Made by a program: the position numbers and the translations under genes. A DNA stretch of 64,000 bases, from positions 1 through 64,000 of the forward strand of contig QOCQ01000007.1 of assembly GCA_003574685.1 (NCBI GenBank), read 5' to 3'. Origin of the DNA: Rhodospirillaceae bacterium SYSU D60007. Its GTDB lineage: Bacteria; Pseudomonadota; Alphaproteobacteria; Reyranellales; Reyranellaceae. The stretch's first letter is position 1, and every line of letters starts with the position of its first letter. Shown in pieces: positions 56,663-64,000 of this stretch. The notes beneath the pieces were generated by a model, which made no database searches, was not told the origin of the DNA, and saw only the letters and a program-made list of their open reading frames with translations.

Positions 56663-57879
56663 GCGAACCGCCGGACGGTTTCGCGCACGCCATCGATCAG
56701 GGCATCGATGTCGCCGGTGTCATTGTAGGGTGCGATGCAGGCGCGCGTCGTGCCGGAAATGTCGAACCGCTCCATCAGCGGCTGGGCGCAGTGGTGGCCG
56801 GCGCGCACCGCAACGCCGCGCGAATCGAGAATCTGCGCCACGTCGTGCGGGTGGATATCGTCCAACACAAAGGAAATCACCGGCAGCCGTCCTTGCAGGC
56901 CCGCCGGCCCGATGAGCCGGGCGCTGCTTGTTTCGGCCAGCCCGTCCATCAGGCGCTGCGTCAGGGCCATCTCGTGACCGCCCAGCGCGGTCCAGTCCTG
57001 CTCCATCATCCAGCGACATGCCGCGCCCAGGCCGATCGCAGGCCCGATCGGCGGGGTGCCAGCCTCGAAGCGGCGCGGCGGCGGCGCCCAGGTGATCGCC
57101 TCGAAGGTGACGTTGCCGATCATCGAACCGCCGCCCATGAAGGGCGGCATCGCCTCCAGCAACTCCTTGCGCGCCCACAGCACGCCGATGCCGTTGGGCC
57201 CATACGCCTTGTGACCGGCGAAGGCATAGAAATCGATTCCCAGCCCTGGCAGGTCGAGTGGTCCGTGAGGGGCTCGCTGCGCACCGTCGAGCATCACCCG
57301 TGCGCCCACCGCGCGCGCCGCCGCCACGACGGCCGCGACATCCAGCACCGCGCCGGTGACGTTGGAGACATGCGCCAGCGAGATCAGCCGGGTGCGTTCC
57401 GTCACGACCTGCGGCAGGCCCGCCACGTCGATGCGTCCCTCATCCGTCACCGGCAACGGCCGCAGCCTCAGGCCGGCGCGCTGTGCGAGCTGATACCAGG
57501 GGACGATGTTGGAATGATGCTCCAGTTCCGAGAGCACGATCTCGTCGCCCGGCCTGAGCAGGCTGCCGTAGCTGTGGGCCACGAGATTGATCGCCGCCGT
57601 GCAGCCGCCGGTGAACATCACCTCCTCGGCCGGAACGCCAAGGAACTGCGCAACCTCGGCGCGGGCGTTCTCATAGGCTTCGGTTGCCGCTTCGGCCAGC
57701 GCATGCACGCCGCGCAGCACGTTGGCGCGCGATGTGGTTTCGTAGGCGTGCACGGCGTCAAGCACGGCCTGTGGCACCTGCGCTGATGCGCCATTGTCGA
57801 GGTAGTGCAGCGGCTTGCCGTTGATCGGCCGGTTCAGGATGGGGAACTGCCGGCGGATGGCGGCGACATCGACGCTCAT
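56659..57879 (-). CDS. sufS: Cysteine desulfurase, SufS type
   Basis: A 406-residue PLP enzyme that releases sulfur from cysteine as an enzyme persulfide. It has ELEHHSNIVPWYQLA, the Schiff-base lysine Lys224 in FAGHKAYGPNG, and the persulfide cysteine Cys364 in RAGHHCAQPLM, all class II (SufS/CsdA/NifS4-like) features. The ATG at 57879 overlaps the stop of the molybdopterin-binding/cytidylyltransferase gene (ATGA), and its own stop overlaps sufU. Here it may supply sulfur for molybdenum cofactor sulfuration rather than only Fe-S assembly; this is inference from context. Confidence 0.9.
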   Translation of the reverse strand: MSVDVAAIRRQFPILNRPINGKPLHYLDNGASAQVPQAVLDAVHAYETTSRANVLRGVHALAEAATEAYENARAEVAQFLGVPAEEVMFTGGCTAAINLVAHSYGSLLRPGDEIVLSELEHHSNIVPWYQLAQRAGLRLRPLPVTDEGRIDVAGLPQVVTERTRLISLAHVSNVTGAVLDVAAVVAAARAVGARVMLDGAQRAPHGPLDLPGLGIDFYAFAGHKAYGPNGIGVLWARKELLEAMPPFMGGGSMIGNVTFEAITWAPPPRRFEAGTPPIGPAIGLGAACRWMMEQDWTALGGHEMALTQRLMDGLAETSSARLIGPAGLQGRLPVISFVLDDIHPHDVAQILDSRGVAVRAGHHCAQPLMERFDISGTTRACIAPYNDTGDIDALIDGVRETVRRFA

Positions 57880-59546
57880 GCCGCCTCCGTCTTGCGGTCG
57901 CGGCTGCGGAACGCTTCGAGCGCTTCGGGCGTGTCGAGATCGATCAGCACACCCTCGCTGCCCATATCGACCTCGCACACGAGATCGGCGTGCTCGCCAA
58001 TCAGGTGTTTCGCTCCCGTGTCACCGGAAACGGCCGCCATCTCGGCAAAGAACCGGCGGTCCCACAGGACGGGATTGCCGCGCTTGCCCGCCACGGTCGG
58101 CACGCAGATGGCGCGGCCCTCGACGGGATTGAAGGCGGCGATCAGCCGGTCGAGCTGCGCGGGGGCCACCGCCGGCATGTCGCCCAGGCAGACAAGCACC
58201 CCGTCGATATCCGCCGGCAACGCCGCGAGACCCGCCCGCAGCGACGCGCTCAGCCCTTCGGCGAAGTCCGGATTCTCGACGTATTTGACCTTTTCGGCAG
58301 CCCCTCCCAAAGCGGCCACGGCCTGCCTGACCTCGGGGGCCATGTGGCCCAGCACGACAACCGTCAGGACGGCTTGTGAGGCCATCGCCGCCTGCACCAC
58401 ATGCGAGACCATCGGCAATCCGCCGATATGGGCCAGCAGCTTGTTGGGGCCACCCATGCGGCTGGAACGGCCGGCCGCCAGCACCAGCGCGGCGATGCGC
58501 GGGGCTCGCGGCGGCGCCTCCGCTGGCTCGGCGGCTTCGGTATTCTTCCCCGCGCGCGGTACGCCGCGGCTGGGCGTTTCGGCGAGCAAGCCGCCAACGC
58601 CCAGGCTCATCACTTCGCGGCGGCCAACCGGGAGCCCCGCCGCGAGGCGCTGCAAGACATAGTCGAAGCCGTTGAACTTCGGCGACTTGGCACACCCGGG
58701 CAGGCCGATGGCCGGCTTGCCGTCGATCTCGCCCATCAGCAGCAGGTTGCCCGGATCGACCGGCATCCCGAAATGCGTGATCCTGCCGCCGGCGCCTTCG
58801 ATGCCGACCGGAATGGTGTCGCGCCGGTCCACGATGGCCGACGCACCGGCGACCAGAAAGAAATCGCAGCCCTCGGCCTTCAGCTCCCGCAGCGCCGCGG
58901 CAATGGCCGCCTCGTCGTGGGCCACGCGCCGTTCGCCGTGAAGCACGCCGCCGACGCCGGCCAGACGCGCGCGCGTCGTCTCGCTGGTCTTTTCCAGCAC
59001 CTTGGCACGCGTGCCCGGCAGGCTCGTCTGGATCAGCCCGGCCTTGAAGGCTCGGAATGCCGCGACCGACACCAGCGGCTTGCCACCGATCAACTCCAAT
59101 GCGCGTTGCAGTGCCGCGCGCGGCACCGCGAACGGAATGATCTTGATGGTCGCCACCATCTGTTTCGGCGCGACCGCGGCAAAGGCGGGCAGCGTCGCGA
59201 TGGTAATGGACTCGTCGATCGCATTGAGCGCTTCGATGCGGACGGCATCGACCGTTACGACGCCGGCGACGGCCGCGAACAGGTTGGCCCGGCCTGTAAA
59301 GGGTGCTGTCGGCGTCAGGCCCTCACCGCCGGCAGCGGCCGCGATGGCCCGCGCGGCTTCGTCCTCGTGCACGTCGTCGGCATCGAGCACGGCGGCAACG
59401 ATCGTGGACACGCCGGCAGCCCTGAGCTTCGTCACGTCGTCGGCGGAGAGCCGCCGGCCCTTGGCGAAGTTCAGGCCGTGGTCACGGAACGCGTGCGCAA
59501 GGATCGCACCATCAGCCGCGTCGATCGAAACATCGCCGAACTTCAT
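57876..59546 (-). CDS. Molybdopterin-binding / NTP-transferase (MocA-like) fusion protein
   Basis: A 556-residue fusion. Residues 1 to about 320 are a MoeA/MogA-like molybdopterin-binding unit (GRRLSADDVTKLRAAGVSTI, FFLVAGASAIVDRRDTIP). After a short Pro/Ala linker, residues 350-556 are a nucleotidyltransferase with LVLAAGRSSRMGGPNKLLA (356 onward) and VCLGDMPAVAP. The second half is the MocA/MobA fold that attaches CMP or GMP to molybdopterin; a gene with Mo-hydroxylase partners points to CMP. It is coupled to sufS by ATGA overlap and lies 4 bases after the XdhC C-terminal gene. Confidence 0.85.
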   Translation of the reverse strand: MKFGDVSIDAADGAILAHAFRDHGLNFAKGRRLSADDVTKLRAAGVSTIVAAVLDADDVHEDEAARAIAAAAGGEGLTPTAPFTGRANLFAAVAGVVTVDAVRIEALNAIDESITIATLPAFAAVAPKQMVATIKIIPFAVPRAALQRALELIGGKPLVSVAAFRAFKAGLIQTSLPGTRAKVLEKTSETTRARLAGVGGVLHGERRVAHDEAAIAAALRELKAEGCDFFLVAGASAIVDRRDTIPVGIEGAGGRITHFGMPVDPGNLLLMGEIDGKPAIGLPGCAKSPKFNGFDYVLQRLAAGLPVGRREVMSLGVGGLLAETPSRGVPRAGKNTEAAEPAEAPPRAPRIAALVLAAGRSSRMGGPNKLLAHIGGLPMVSHVVQAAMASQAVLTVVVLGHMAPEVRQAVAALGGAAEKVKYVENPDFAEGLSASLRAGLAALPADIDGVLVCLGDMPAVAPAQLDRLIAAFNPVEGRAICVPTVAGKRGNPVLWDRRFFAEMAAVSGDTGAKHLIGEHADLVCEVDMGSEGVLIDLDTPEALEAFRSRDRKTEAA

Positions 59547-59550
59547 GGCA

Positions 59551-60273
59551 TCACGCTGCCTTGACCTTGCGTTCCGCCGGTTCCGTCTGCGCGGTGCGGG
59601 TGCGGATGATCTCCGCGAGGATCGAGATGGCGATCTCGGCCGGCGATCGCGCGCCAATATCGAGACCGACGGGCCCATGAATGCGCCCGAACTGGGCCTC
59701 CGTGATGCCGGCGTCCAGCAGGCGCGCCTTTCGCTTCTCATGCGTACGCCGGCTACCCAGTGAGCCGACATAGAAGGCGTCCGACGTCAGCGCCACCTGC
59801 AGGGCAGGATCGTCAAGCTTGGGATCGTGGGTCAGTGTCACCACGGCCGTTGATGCGTCAGGCTTCAGCCGTTCCATCGCCTCGTCCGGCCATTCCTGCA
59901 GCACGGTGACGTTGGGAAAACGATAGTCGGCCGCGAAGGCGCGGCGCGGATCCACGACGATAACGTCGTAGCCGGTCATGGCCGCCATCGGCACCAGCGC
60001 CTGGGCGATATGGACCGCGCCCACGACGATCATCCTGGGCGGCGGCACAAAGGCGTGAAGGAACACCTTGCCGGCGCTGGTGTCGACCGTCTCGCTGCGG
60101 CCGCTGGCCAGCGCGGCGCGGGCGGCTGCAACGACATCGGCCTGCGCCAGCTCGCCATCGACACGGTCTGCATATACCAGCGCTTCGGCGCCGTCGGCGA
60201 TGCGCTTGGCCAGCACGATGGCCCGGCGGGAATCGCGCGCCGCCTGGACGGCCTTGAGCGTCTCGAGCTTCAT
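59551..60273 (-). CDS. XdhC family protein, Rossmann (C-terminal) half
   Basis: A 240-residue protein with the XdhC Rossmann domain: RMIVVGAVHIAQALVPMAAMTGYDVIVVDPRRAF, then THDPKLDDPALQVAL, YVGSLGSRRTHEKRKARLL and GLDIGARSPAEIAISILAEII. XdhC proteins bind the molybdenum cofactor, aid its sulfuration and insert it into xanthine-dehydrogenase or CO-dehydrogenase type enzymes. The usual N-terminal half is a separate gene 18 bases upstream. AGGGG precedes the ATG. Confidence 0.88.
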   Translation of the reverse strand: MKLETLKAVQAARDSRRAIVLAKRIADGAEALVYADRVDGELAQADVVAAARAALASGRSETVDTSAGKVFLHAFVPPPRMIVVGAVHIAQALVPMAAMTGYDVIVVDPRRAFAADYRFPNVTVLQEWPDEAMERLKPDASTAVVTLTHDPKLDDPALQVALTSDAFYVGSLGSRRTHEKRKARLLDAGITEAQFGRIHGPVGLDIGARSPAEIAISILAEIIRTRTAQTEPAERKVKAA

Positions 60274-60291
60274 GTTGGCACCCCTGCCCGG

Positions 60292-60615
60292 CTAGCCCAC
60301 CCGTTCGACGAACACCTGCACCTTGCCGCCACAGGCGAGGCCCACATCCCAGGCCTGCTCGTCGGTAACGCCGAAATCGAGCAGGCGTGGCTTGCCGTCA
60401 CCGATCGCCTCGACGGCTTCCTTGACCACGGCGCCCTCGATGCAGCCGCCCGAGACCGAGCCCATCATGTTGCCATCCTGATCAACGACGAGCTGGCTGC
60501 CGACAGGCCGTGGCGACGATCCCCACGTCAGCGTAACCGTGGCCAGCGCCACGCCGCGGCCCTCCGCCTTCCACGCCGCCGCCGTGCCGAGAATGTCTTC
60601 CGCCGCTGCTGTCAT
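60292..60615 (-). CDS. XdhC/CoxI family protein, N-terminal half as a separate gene
   Basis: A 107-residue protein matching the N-terminal XdhC_CoxI domain: GVALATVTLTWGSSPRPVGSQLVVDQDG and GSVSGGCIEGAVVKEA, ending DVGLACGGKVQVFVERV. With the next gene it reconstitutes a full XdhC. GAGAGGAAG directly precedes the ATG at 60615. A Mo-box-like palindrome lies 24-47 bases upstream, so this is likely the first gene of a molybdate-controlled operon that runs on to sufU. Confidence 0.88.
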   Translation of the reverse strand: MTAAAEDILGTAAAWKAEGRGVALATVTLTWGSSPRPVGSQLVVDQDGNMMGSVSGGCIEGAVVKEAVEAIGDGKPRLLDFGVTDEQAWDVGLACGGKVQVFVERVG

Positions 60616-60638
60616 CTTCCTCTCCAGAGCCGACGATA

Positions 60639-60662
60639 CGTTATATATGGCAGTATATCACG
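60639..60662. promoter_or_regulatory. Mo-box-like operator (ModE/MopA type)
   Basis: CGTTATATA (60639-60647) and TATATCACG (60654-60662) form an inverted repeat with one mismatch across a 6-base spacer. This is the layout of Mo-boxes bound by ModE/MopA/MopB regulators (as I recall it, CGnTATATA-N6-TATAnnCG). On the reverse strand TATACT inside it could be a -10 box, so binding would block transcription of the xdhC operon. Confidence 0.72.
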
Positions 60663-60696
60663 CCTTCAATTGCAACAGGACAATGGCAGCTCATGG

Positions 60697-60834
60697 CCTT
60701 CCCCCGGAGGGGGAAGGTGGCGCGCAGCGCCGGAAGGGGGATGCCGCCGCATGCACGGTGTCAAAGACGAGTCACCGCGGGTGTTGCACCATCCCCCTTC
60801 CGCCCTTCGGGCACCTTCCCCCTCCGGGGGAAGG
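60697..60834. repeat. Palindromic repeat family E, copy 2 (reverse orientation)
   Basis: The ends are the same 21-base palindromes as copy 1 (60697-60717 and 60814-60834), with arms containing GGAAGGGGGATG and CATCCCCCTTCC. Reverse complementing aligns it with copy 1 over both arms; the central 50 bases differ apart from a short GCAACACC block. It lies between coxE and the split xdhC genes. Confidence 0.9.
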
Positions 60835-60860
60835 TTGTTCTTGGCTAGCGAAAGCGTCCG

Positions 60861-62090
60861 CTACGCCGCCCTTGCGCGGGCTTGCCAGGCGACGAGGCCG
60901 TCCATGCGGCGCGGGGCCGGTGCGCCCAGCGCGTCGACCAGCTCGGCGAGGCTCTCCAGATTGTGGACGGGCCGGAAATCGTCGACGTGGGCAATCATGG
61001 CGCGGTTGCCGAGCGAGCGCGGTTCGTAGCCTTCATAGCGCAAAAGCGGATTCAGCCAGATCAGGCGGCGACAGGATTTGTGCAGCCGCTCCATCTGGGC
61101 CTCCAGGCCATGCGCACCGTCGCGATCCAGCCCATCGGTGATCAGCAGCACCACGGCTCCCTGGCCCAGCACACGGCGCGACCACAGCCGGTTGAACTCC
61201 TCCAGCGTCGCACCGATGCGCGTGCCGCCGGACCAGTCCTCGACCTGGCTCGATGCCTTGGCCAGCGCCACGTCCACGTCCTTGTTGCGCAGGGCGCGCG
61301 TGACGTTGGTCAGGCGGGTGCCGAATGTGAAGCAGTAAACCCGGTCGCGATCGTTGGTGATCGCATGCATGAAGTGCAGGAACATCCGGCTGTACTTGCT
61401 CATCGAGCCGGAGATATCGCACAGGATCACCAGCGGCGGCGGCCGCCGCCGCTGCACGCGCCGCGCCAGATCGATCACCCCGTGTGGCTTGAGCGAGCGC
61501 CGGAACGTGGCGCGCATGTCGATCTTCGCACCGTGTGCCGAGGCTTCCGTCCGCCGGGTTCGTGCTTCCCGGATCGGCAGCGTCAGGCGCTTGATCGCCT
61601 TCATCGCCTGCGCGATCTCGGTGGCCGACATCTGCTCGAAATCCTTCCTCTGCAGAAGCTCGCGGTCGGAGAAGGTCAGCGTCGCCTCCATCTCGACCTC
61701 AGGCGGCTGTTCGGCGTCATCGGGCGATTCGCCGCGGCCCGGCTGCAGCGCCTCCTGCAGCCGCCGGCTCATCTGCTTGCGGCTCTCCGGCTCTTCACCG
61801 GTATCGACCTGGGGCAGCAGCATGCCCATCATCTTTTCCAGCAGCCGGGGATTGCGCCAAAAGATGTGGAAGGCCTGATCGAAAATCTCGCGCTGGTCGC
61901 GCCGGTTCACGAACACGCTGAACAGCGTCCAGTAGAGATCCTCGCGCCGCTGCAATCCGGCCGCCTCGACCGCGCGCACCGCCTCGATCACGCGGCCCGG
62001 CCCGATCGGCAGCCCGGCGGCGCGCAAGGTGCGCGCGAAATTCATGATGTTGGCGACGAGCTTGCCTTCGGCAGGGGCGGCTTCAGGCAT
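60861..62090 (-). CDS. coxE: CoxE-like VWA-domain protein
   Basis: A 409-residue protein with an N-terminal helical region (AGLPIGPGRVIEAVRAVEAAGL) and a C-terminal von Willebrand A domain carrying the MIDAS motif DISGSMS (about residue 223), SGGTRIGATLEEFNRLW and LLITDGLDRDG. In CO dehydrogenase clusters CoxE works with the CoxD AAA+ ATPase to mature the Mo/Cu active site. coxD lies 22 bases upstream on the same strand. Confidence 0.88.
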   Translation of the reverse strand: MPEAAPAEGKLVANIMNFARTLRAAGLPIGPGRVIEAVRAVEAAGLQRREDLYWTLFSVFVNRRDQREIFDQAFHIFWRNPRLLEKMMGMLLPQVDTGEEPESRKQMSRRLQEALQPGRGESPDDAEQPPEVEMEATLTFSDRELLQRKDFEQMSATEIAQAMKAIKRLTLPIREARTRRTEASAHGAKIDMRATFRRSLKPHGVIDLARRVQRRRPPPLVILCDISGSMSKYSRMFLHFMHAITNDRDRVYCFTFGTRLTNVTRALRNKDVDVALAKASSQVEDWSGGTRIGATLEEFNRLWSRRVLGQGAVVLLITDGLDRDGAHGLEAQMERLHKSCRRLIWLNPLLRYEGYEPRSLGNRAMIAHVDDFRPVHNLESLAELVDALGAPAPRRMDGLVAWQARARAA

Positions 62091-62112
62091 AGCGTTCAGT
62101 CCCGGCCTTCAT

Positions 62113-63039
62113 TCACCCGGCGGCATGCCCGACCAGCATCTCGCTCTTGACCCGCTCGAGGATCTGGGCGGCCTCGCTGCCTTGCAGGCGCTGAATGTCG
62201 TCCTGATATTTCAGAAGGACGCCCAGCGTGTCGTTGATCGTGCGGGGATCGAGATCGAGCACATTGAGCTCGTTGAGGGCCGTGGCCCAGTCGATCGACT
62301 CGGCGACGCCGGGCGCCTTGAAAAGGTCCATGCGCCTCAGCTCCTGCACGAAGCCCACGACCTGGCGCGTCAGGCGCTCCGGCGCGCCCGGCGCCTTGAC
62401 CGCCAGGATCTGCTGCTCGCGCGCGGCATCGGGATAATCCACCCAGTGATAGAAGCAGCGGCGCTTCAGCGCGTCGTGAATTTCGCGCGTGCGGTTGGAG
62501 GTAATGATCACGATCGGCGGGGCCGGCGCCTTCACGGTGCCGAGCTCGGGAATAGTGACCTGAAAGTCCGACAGCACTTCCAGCAGATAGGCTTCGAAGG
62601 GCTCGTCGGTGCGGTCCAGCTCGTCGATCAGCAGCACCGGCGGGCCTTCCGGCTGCGGCTGCAGCGCTTCCAGCAGCGGCCGGCGGATCAGGAACTTTTC
62701 CGCGAACACGTCGCTGCCCAGCAGGTCGCGATCGACATTGCCCTGGGCCTCCGCCAGCCGGATCTCGATCATCTGCCGCGCATAGTTCCACTCGTACACG
62801 GCCGAGGCCGCATCGAGGCCCTCGTAGCATTGCAGCCGGATCAGGCGCCGCCCCAGCGTTTGAGCGAGCACCTTGGCGATCTCGGTCTTGCCCGTGCCGG
62901 CTTCGCCCTCGGTGAAGAGCGGCCGCCCCAGCTTCAGCGCCAGATAAAGGACGGTGGCGAGGCTGCGGTCAGCGACGTAATCGCCCTTGCGCAGCAGCTC
63001 AAGCGTGGCATCGATGGAAGCGGGAATCCGGCGGGTCAT
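62113..63039 (-). CDS. coxD: CoxD-like MoxR AAA+ ATPase
   Basis: A 308-residue AAA+ chaperone-like ATPase of the MoxR group. Walker A is GEAGTGKTE (about 44-52), Walker B VLLIDELDRTD, sensor 1 IITSNRTREI. RLQCYEGLDAASAVYEWNYARQM is characteristic of CoxD. It is thought to unfold or remodel the Mo-hydroxylase for cofactor insertion, using the CoxE VWA protein as adaptor. It appears to be the first gene of the coxD-coxE unit; the 155-base gap before the divergent SDR gene shows no obvious operator. Confidence 0.9.
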   Translation of the reverse strand: MTRRIPASIDATLELLRKGDYVADRSLATVLYLALKLGRPLFTEGEAGTGKTEIAKVLAQTLGRRLIRLQCYEGLDAASAVYEWNYARQMIEIRLAEAQGNVDRDLLGSDVFAEKFLIRRPLLEALQPQPEGPPVLLIDELDRTDEPFEAYLLEVLSDFQVTIPELGTVKAPAPPIVIITSNRTREIHDALKRRCFYHWVDYPDAAREQQILAVKAPGAPERLTRQVVGFVQELRRMDLFKAPGVAESIDWATALNELNVLDLDPRTINDTLGVLLKYQDDIQRLQGSEAAQILERVKSEMLVGHAAG

Positions 63040-63194
63040 CTACAAGCTCACAGGAAGAAGGCGGCGGATATTAGCGAACCGGCGGGCAGTATCCCACCGC
63101 ATTGCCATGCGGATAGCGCGCCCATGCCCTTCCCGTGTGCGCCTTCAAGCCGCTACAGTCTGTCGCACCTGCGGGGCACTGAGAGGAAATGCGC

Positions 63195-63938
63195 ATGTAC
63201 GCCGGCATGTTCAAGGAGAAGGTCGCCGTGGTCACCGGCGGCGCCCGCGGTATCGGCCTTGCGTGCGCGCAGAGCCTCAGCAGCCTCGGCGCCAAAGTCG
63301 CGCTCTGGGATCGCGACAACACAGAGGTTTCGAAGGCCGCATCCGGTCTCGACGGCTGCGTTGGCATCGGCATGGATGTCACGGTCGAGGAGGGTGTCGC
63401 CGGTGCGCTCGCCAAAACGGAAAGCGATCTGGGTCCCGTGGACATCCTGGTGGCCAGCGCCGGCATCACTGGTCCGAACAAGACTGTCGCGGACTATGGG
63501 CTGGCCGAATGGAAGCAGGTGATCGACGTCAATCTCGTCGGCCTGTTTCTGTGCAACCGCGCGGTGGTGCCGGGCATGGCAAAGCGCGGCTGGGGTCGCA
63601 TCGTCAACATCGCTTCCATTGCCGGCAAGGAAGGCAATCCCAACGCGTCGGCCTATTCCGCATCCAAGGCCGGCGTGATCGGCCTGACCAAGTCGCTGGG
63701 CAAGGAGCTGGCGAATACCGGCGTGCTGGTGAACTGCGTGTGCCCGGCCGCGATCCGCACGGACATCTTCAAGCAGATGACGGAGCAGCACATCGCCTTC
63801 ATGCTGTCGAAGATCCCGATGGGCCGCTTCGCCACAGTGGAGGAAGCGGCCGCCATGGTGACGTGGCTGGCCTCGCCGCTCTGCACCTTCAACACCGGCG
63901 CCGTCTTCGACCTCTCCGGCGGCCGCGCCACCTACTAG
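63195..63938 (+). CDS. Short-chain dehydrogenase/reductase
   Basis: A 247-residue classical SDR. Its NAD(P)-binding motif is TGGARGIG, LVASAGITG follows the fourth strand, the catalytic Ser is in NIASIAGKEG and Tyr/Lys in YSASKAG. LSGGRATY closes the fold. It has the pattern of a 3-oxoacyl-ACP-reductase-like or sugar/hydroxyacid SDR; the substrate is unknown. ATG 63195 is chosen because GAGAGG lies 8 bases upstream; the ATG at 63189 is too near it. Confidence 0.88.
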   Translation: MYAGMFKEKVAVVTGGARGIGLACAQSLSSLGAKVALWDRDNTEVSKAASGLDGCVGIGMDVTVEEGVAGALAKTESDLGPVDILVASAGITGPNKTVADYGLAEWKQVIDVNLVGLFLCNRAVVPGMAKRGWGRIVNIASIAGKEGNPNASAYSASKAGVIGLTKSLGKELANTGVLVNCVCPAAIRTDIFKQMTEQHIAFMLSKIPMGRFATVEEAAAMVTWLASPLCTFNTGAVFDLSGGRATY

Positions 63939-64000
63939 GCCGATGTCGCCTGTCCCAGCGCGGGGACGACGCCGCGGACGCTTGCCTCGACCATGCCGCG
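63935..64000 (-). CDS. Possible 3' end of a gene cut by the right edge
   Basis: The reverse strand is open for 22 codons, reading RGMVEASVRGVVPALGQATSA then TAG. 18 of 21 third positions are G or C, as in neighbouring genes. The stop overlaps the SDR stop on the other strand. The rest lies outside the window, and nothing in it identifies a family. Confidence 0.35.
   Translation of the reverse strand, partial: RGMVEASVRGVVPALGQATSA

Overview
The window is a gene-dense, GC-rich chromosomal segment of an alphaproteobacterium. The evidence is a MipZ-type division ATPase, a DUF1489 protein, a bacterial leucyltransferase (Bpt), and the order acpS-lepB-rnc-era-recO-parC. Codon third positions are strongly G/C, which also produces many long spurious antisense frames. 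I do not assign a genus. No prophage, integron, CRISPR array or transposase gene is visible.

Layout. 1-1.5 kb: the start of tuf (minus) behind tRNA-Gly and tRNA-Tyr, then rlmB, whose stop codon lies inside a tRNA-Thr gene. 1.5-9.2 kb: surface polysaccharide genes (two GT4 glycosyltransferases, an O-antigen ligase/polymerase-like protein, an asparagine-synthase-type amidotransferase, galE). 9.3-19.8 kb: mixed metabolic and membrane genes (alpha/beta hydrolase, DUF2189 protein behind a hairpin that hides its ribosome binding site, an oxalyl-CoA-synthetase-like ligase with a ketopantoate-reductase-like partner, a penicillin acylase family enzyme, a saccharopine-dehydrogenase-like/DUF4166 protein, bpt). 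19.8-26.6 kb: housekeeping block uppP, parC, recO, era, rnc, lepB, acpS. 26.6-28.9 kb: the ergothioneine pair egtB-egtD. 29-36 kb: a 52-residue DUF3309 gene, mipZ, a molybdopterin oxidoreductase, an acyl-CoA synthetase coupled to an orphan AbrB-type antitoxin-like gene, DUF1489. 36.4-45 kb: alpha-2-macroglobulin with pbpC, facing a membrane-anchored trypsin-like protease and a DUF350 protein. 45.2-49.9 kb: a four-gene catabolic-looking operon (DMT transporter, type III CoA-transferase, class III aminotransferase, phosphotriesterase-like hydrolase). 50-53.6 kb: a biotin-dependent carboxylase alpha subunit, a secreted protein and an enoyl-CoA hydratase. 54-63 kb: molybdenum-hydroxylase maturation genes (coxD, coxE, a split xdhC, a molybdopterin-binding/cytidylyltransferase fusion) running by ATGA overlaps into sufS and sufU, then a DUF4139 protein. 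The right edge has an SDR dehydrogenase.

The two most interesting items are these. (1) A near-perfect Mo-box-like operator (CGTTATATA-N6-TATATCACG) sits directly in front of the split xdhC operon, which also carries a cysteine desulfurase and a SufU-type sulfur carrier. This suggests a molybdate-regulated, self-contained sulfuration and maturation module whose enzyme is not in the window. (2) At least nine intergenic palindromic elements of five families (A: three copies; B: two; E: two; C and D: one each) plus a GACA-rich tandem array are scattered through the segment. The repeated families occur in both orientations, with conserved arms and diverged centres.
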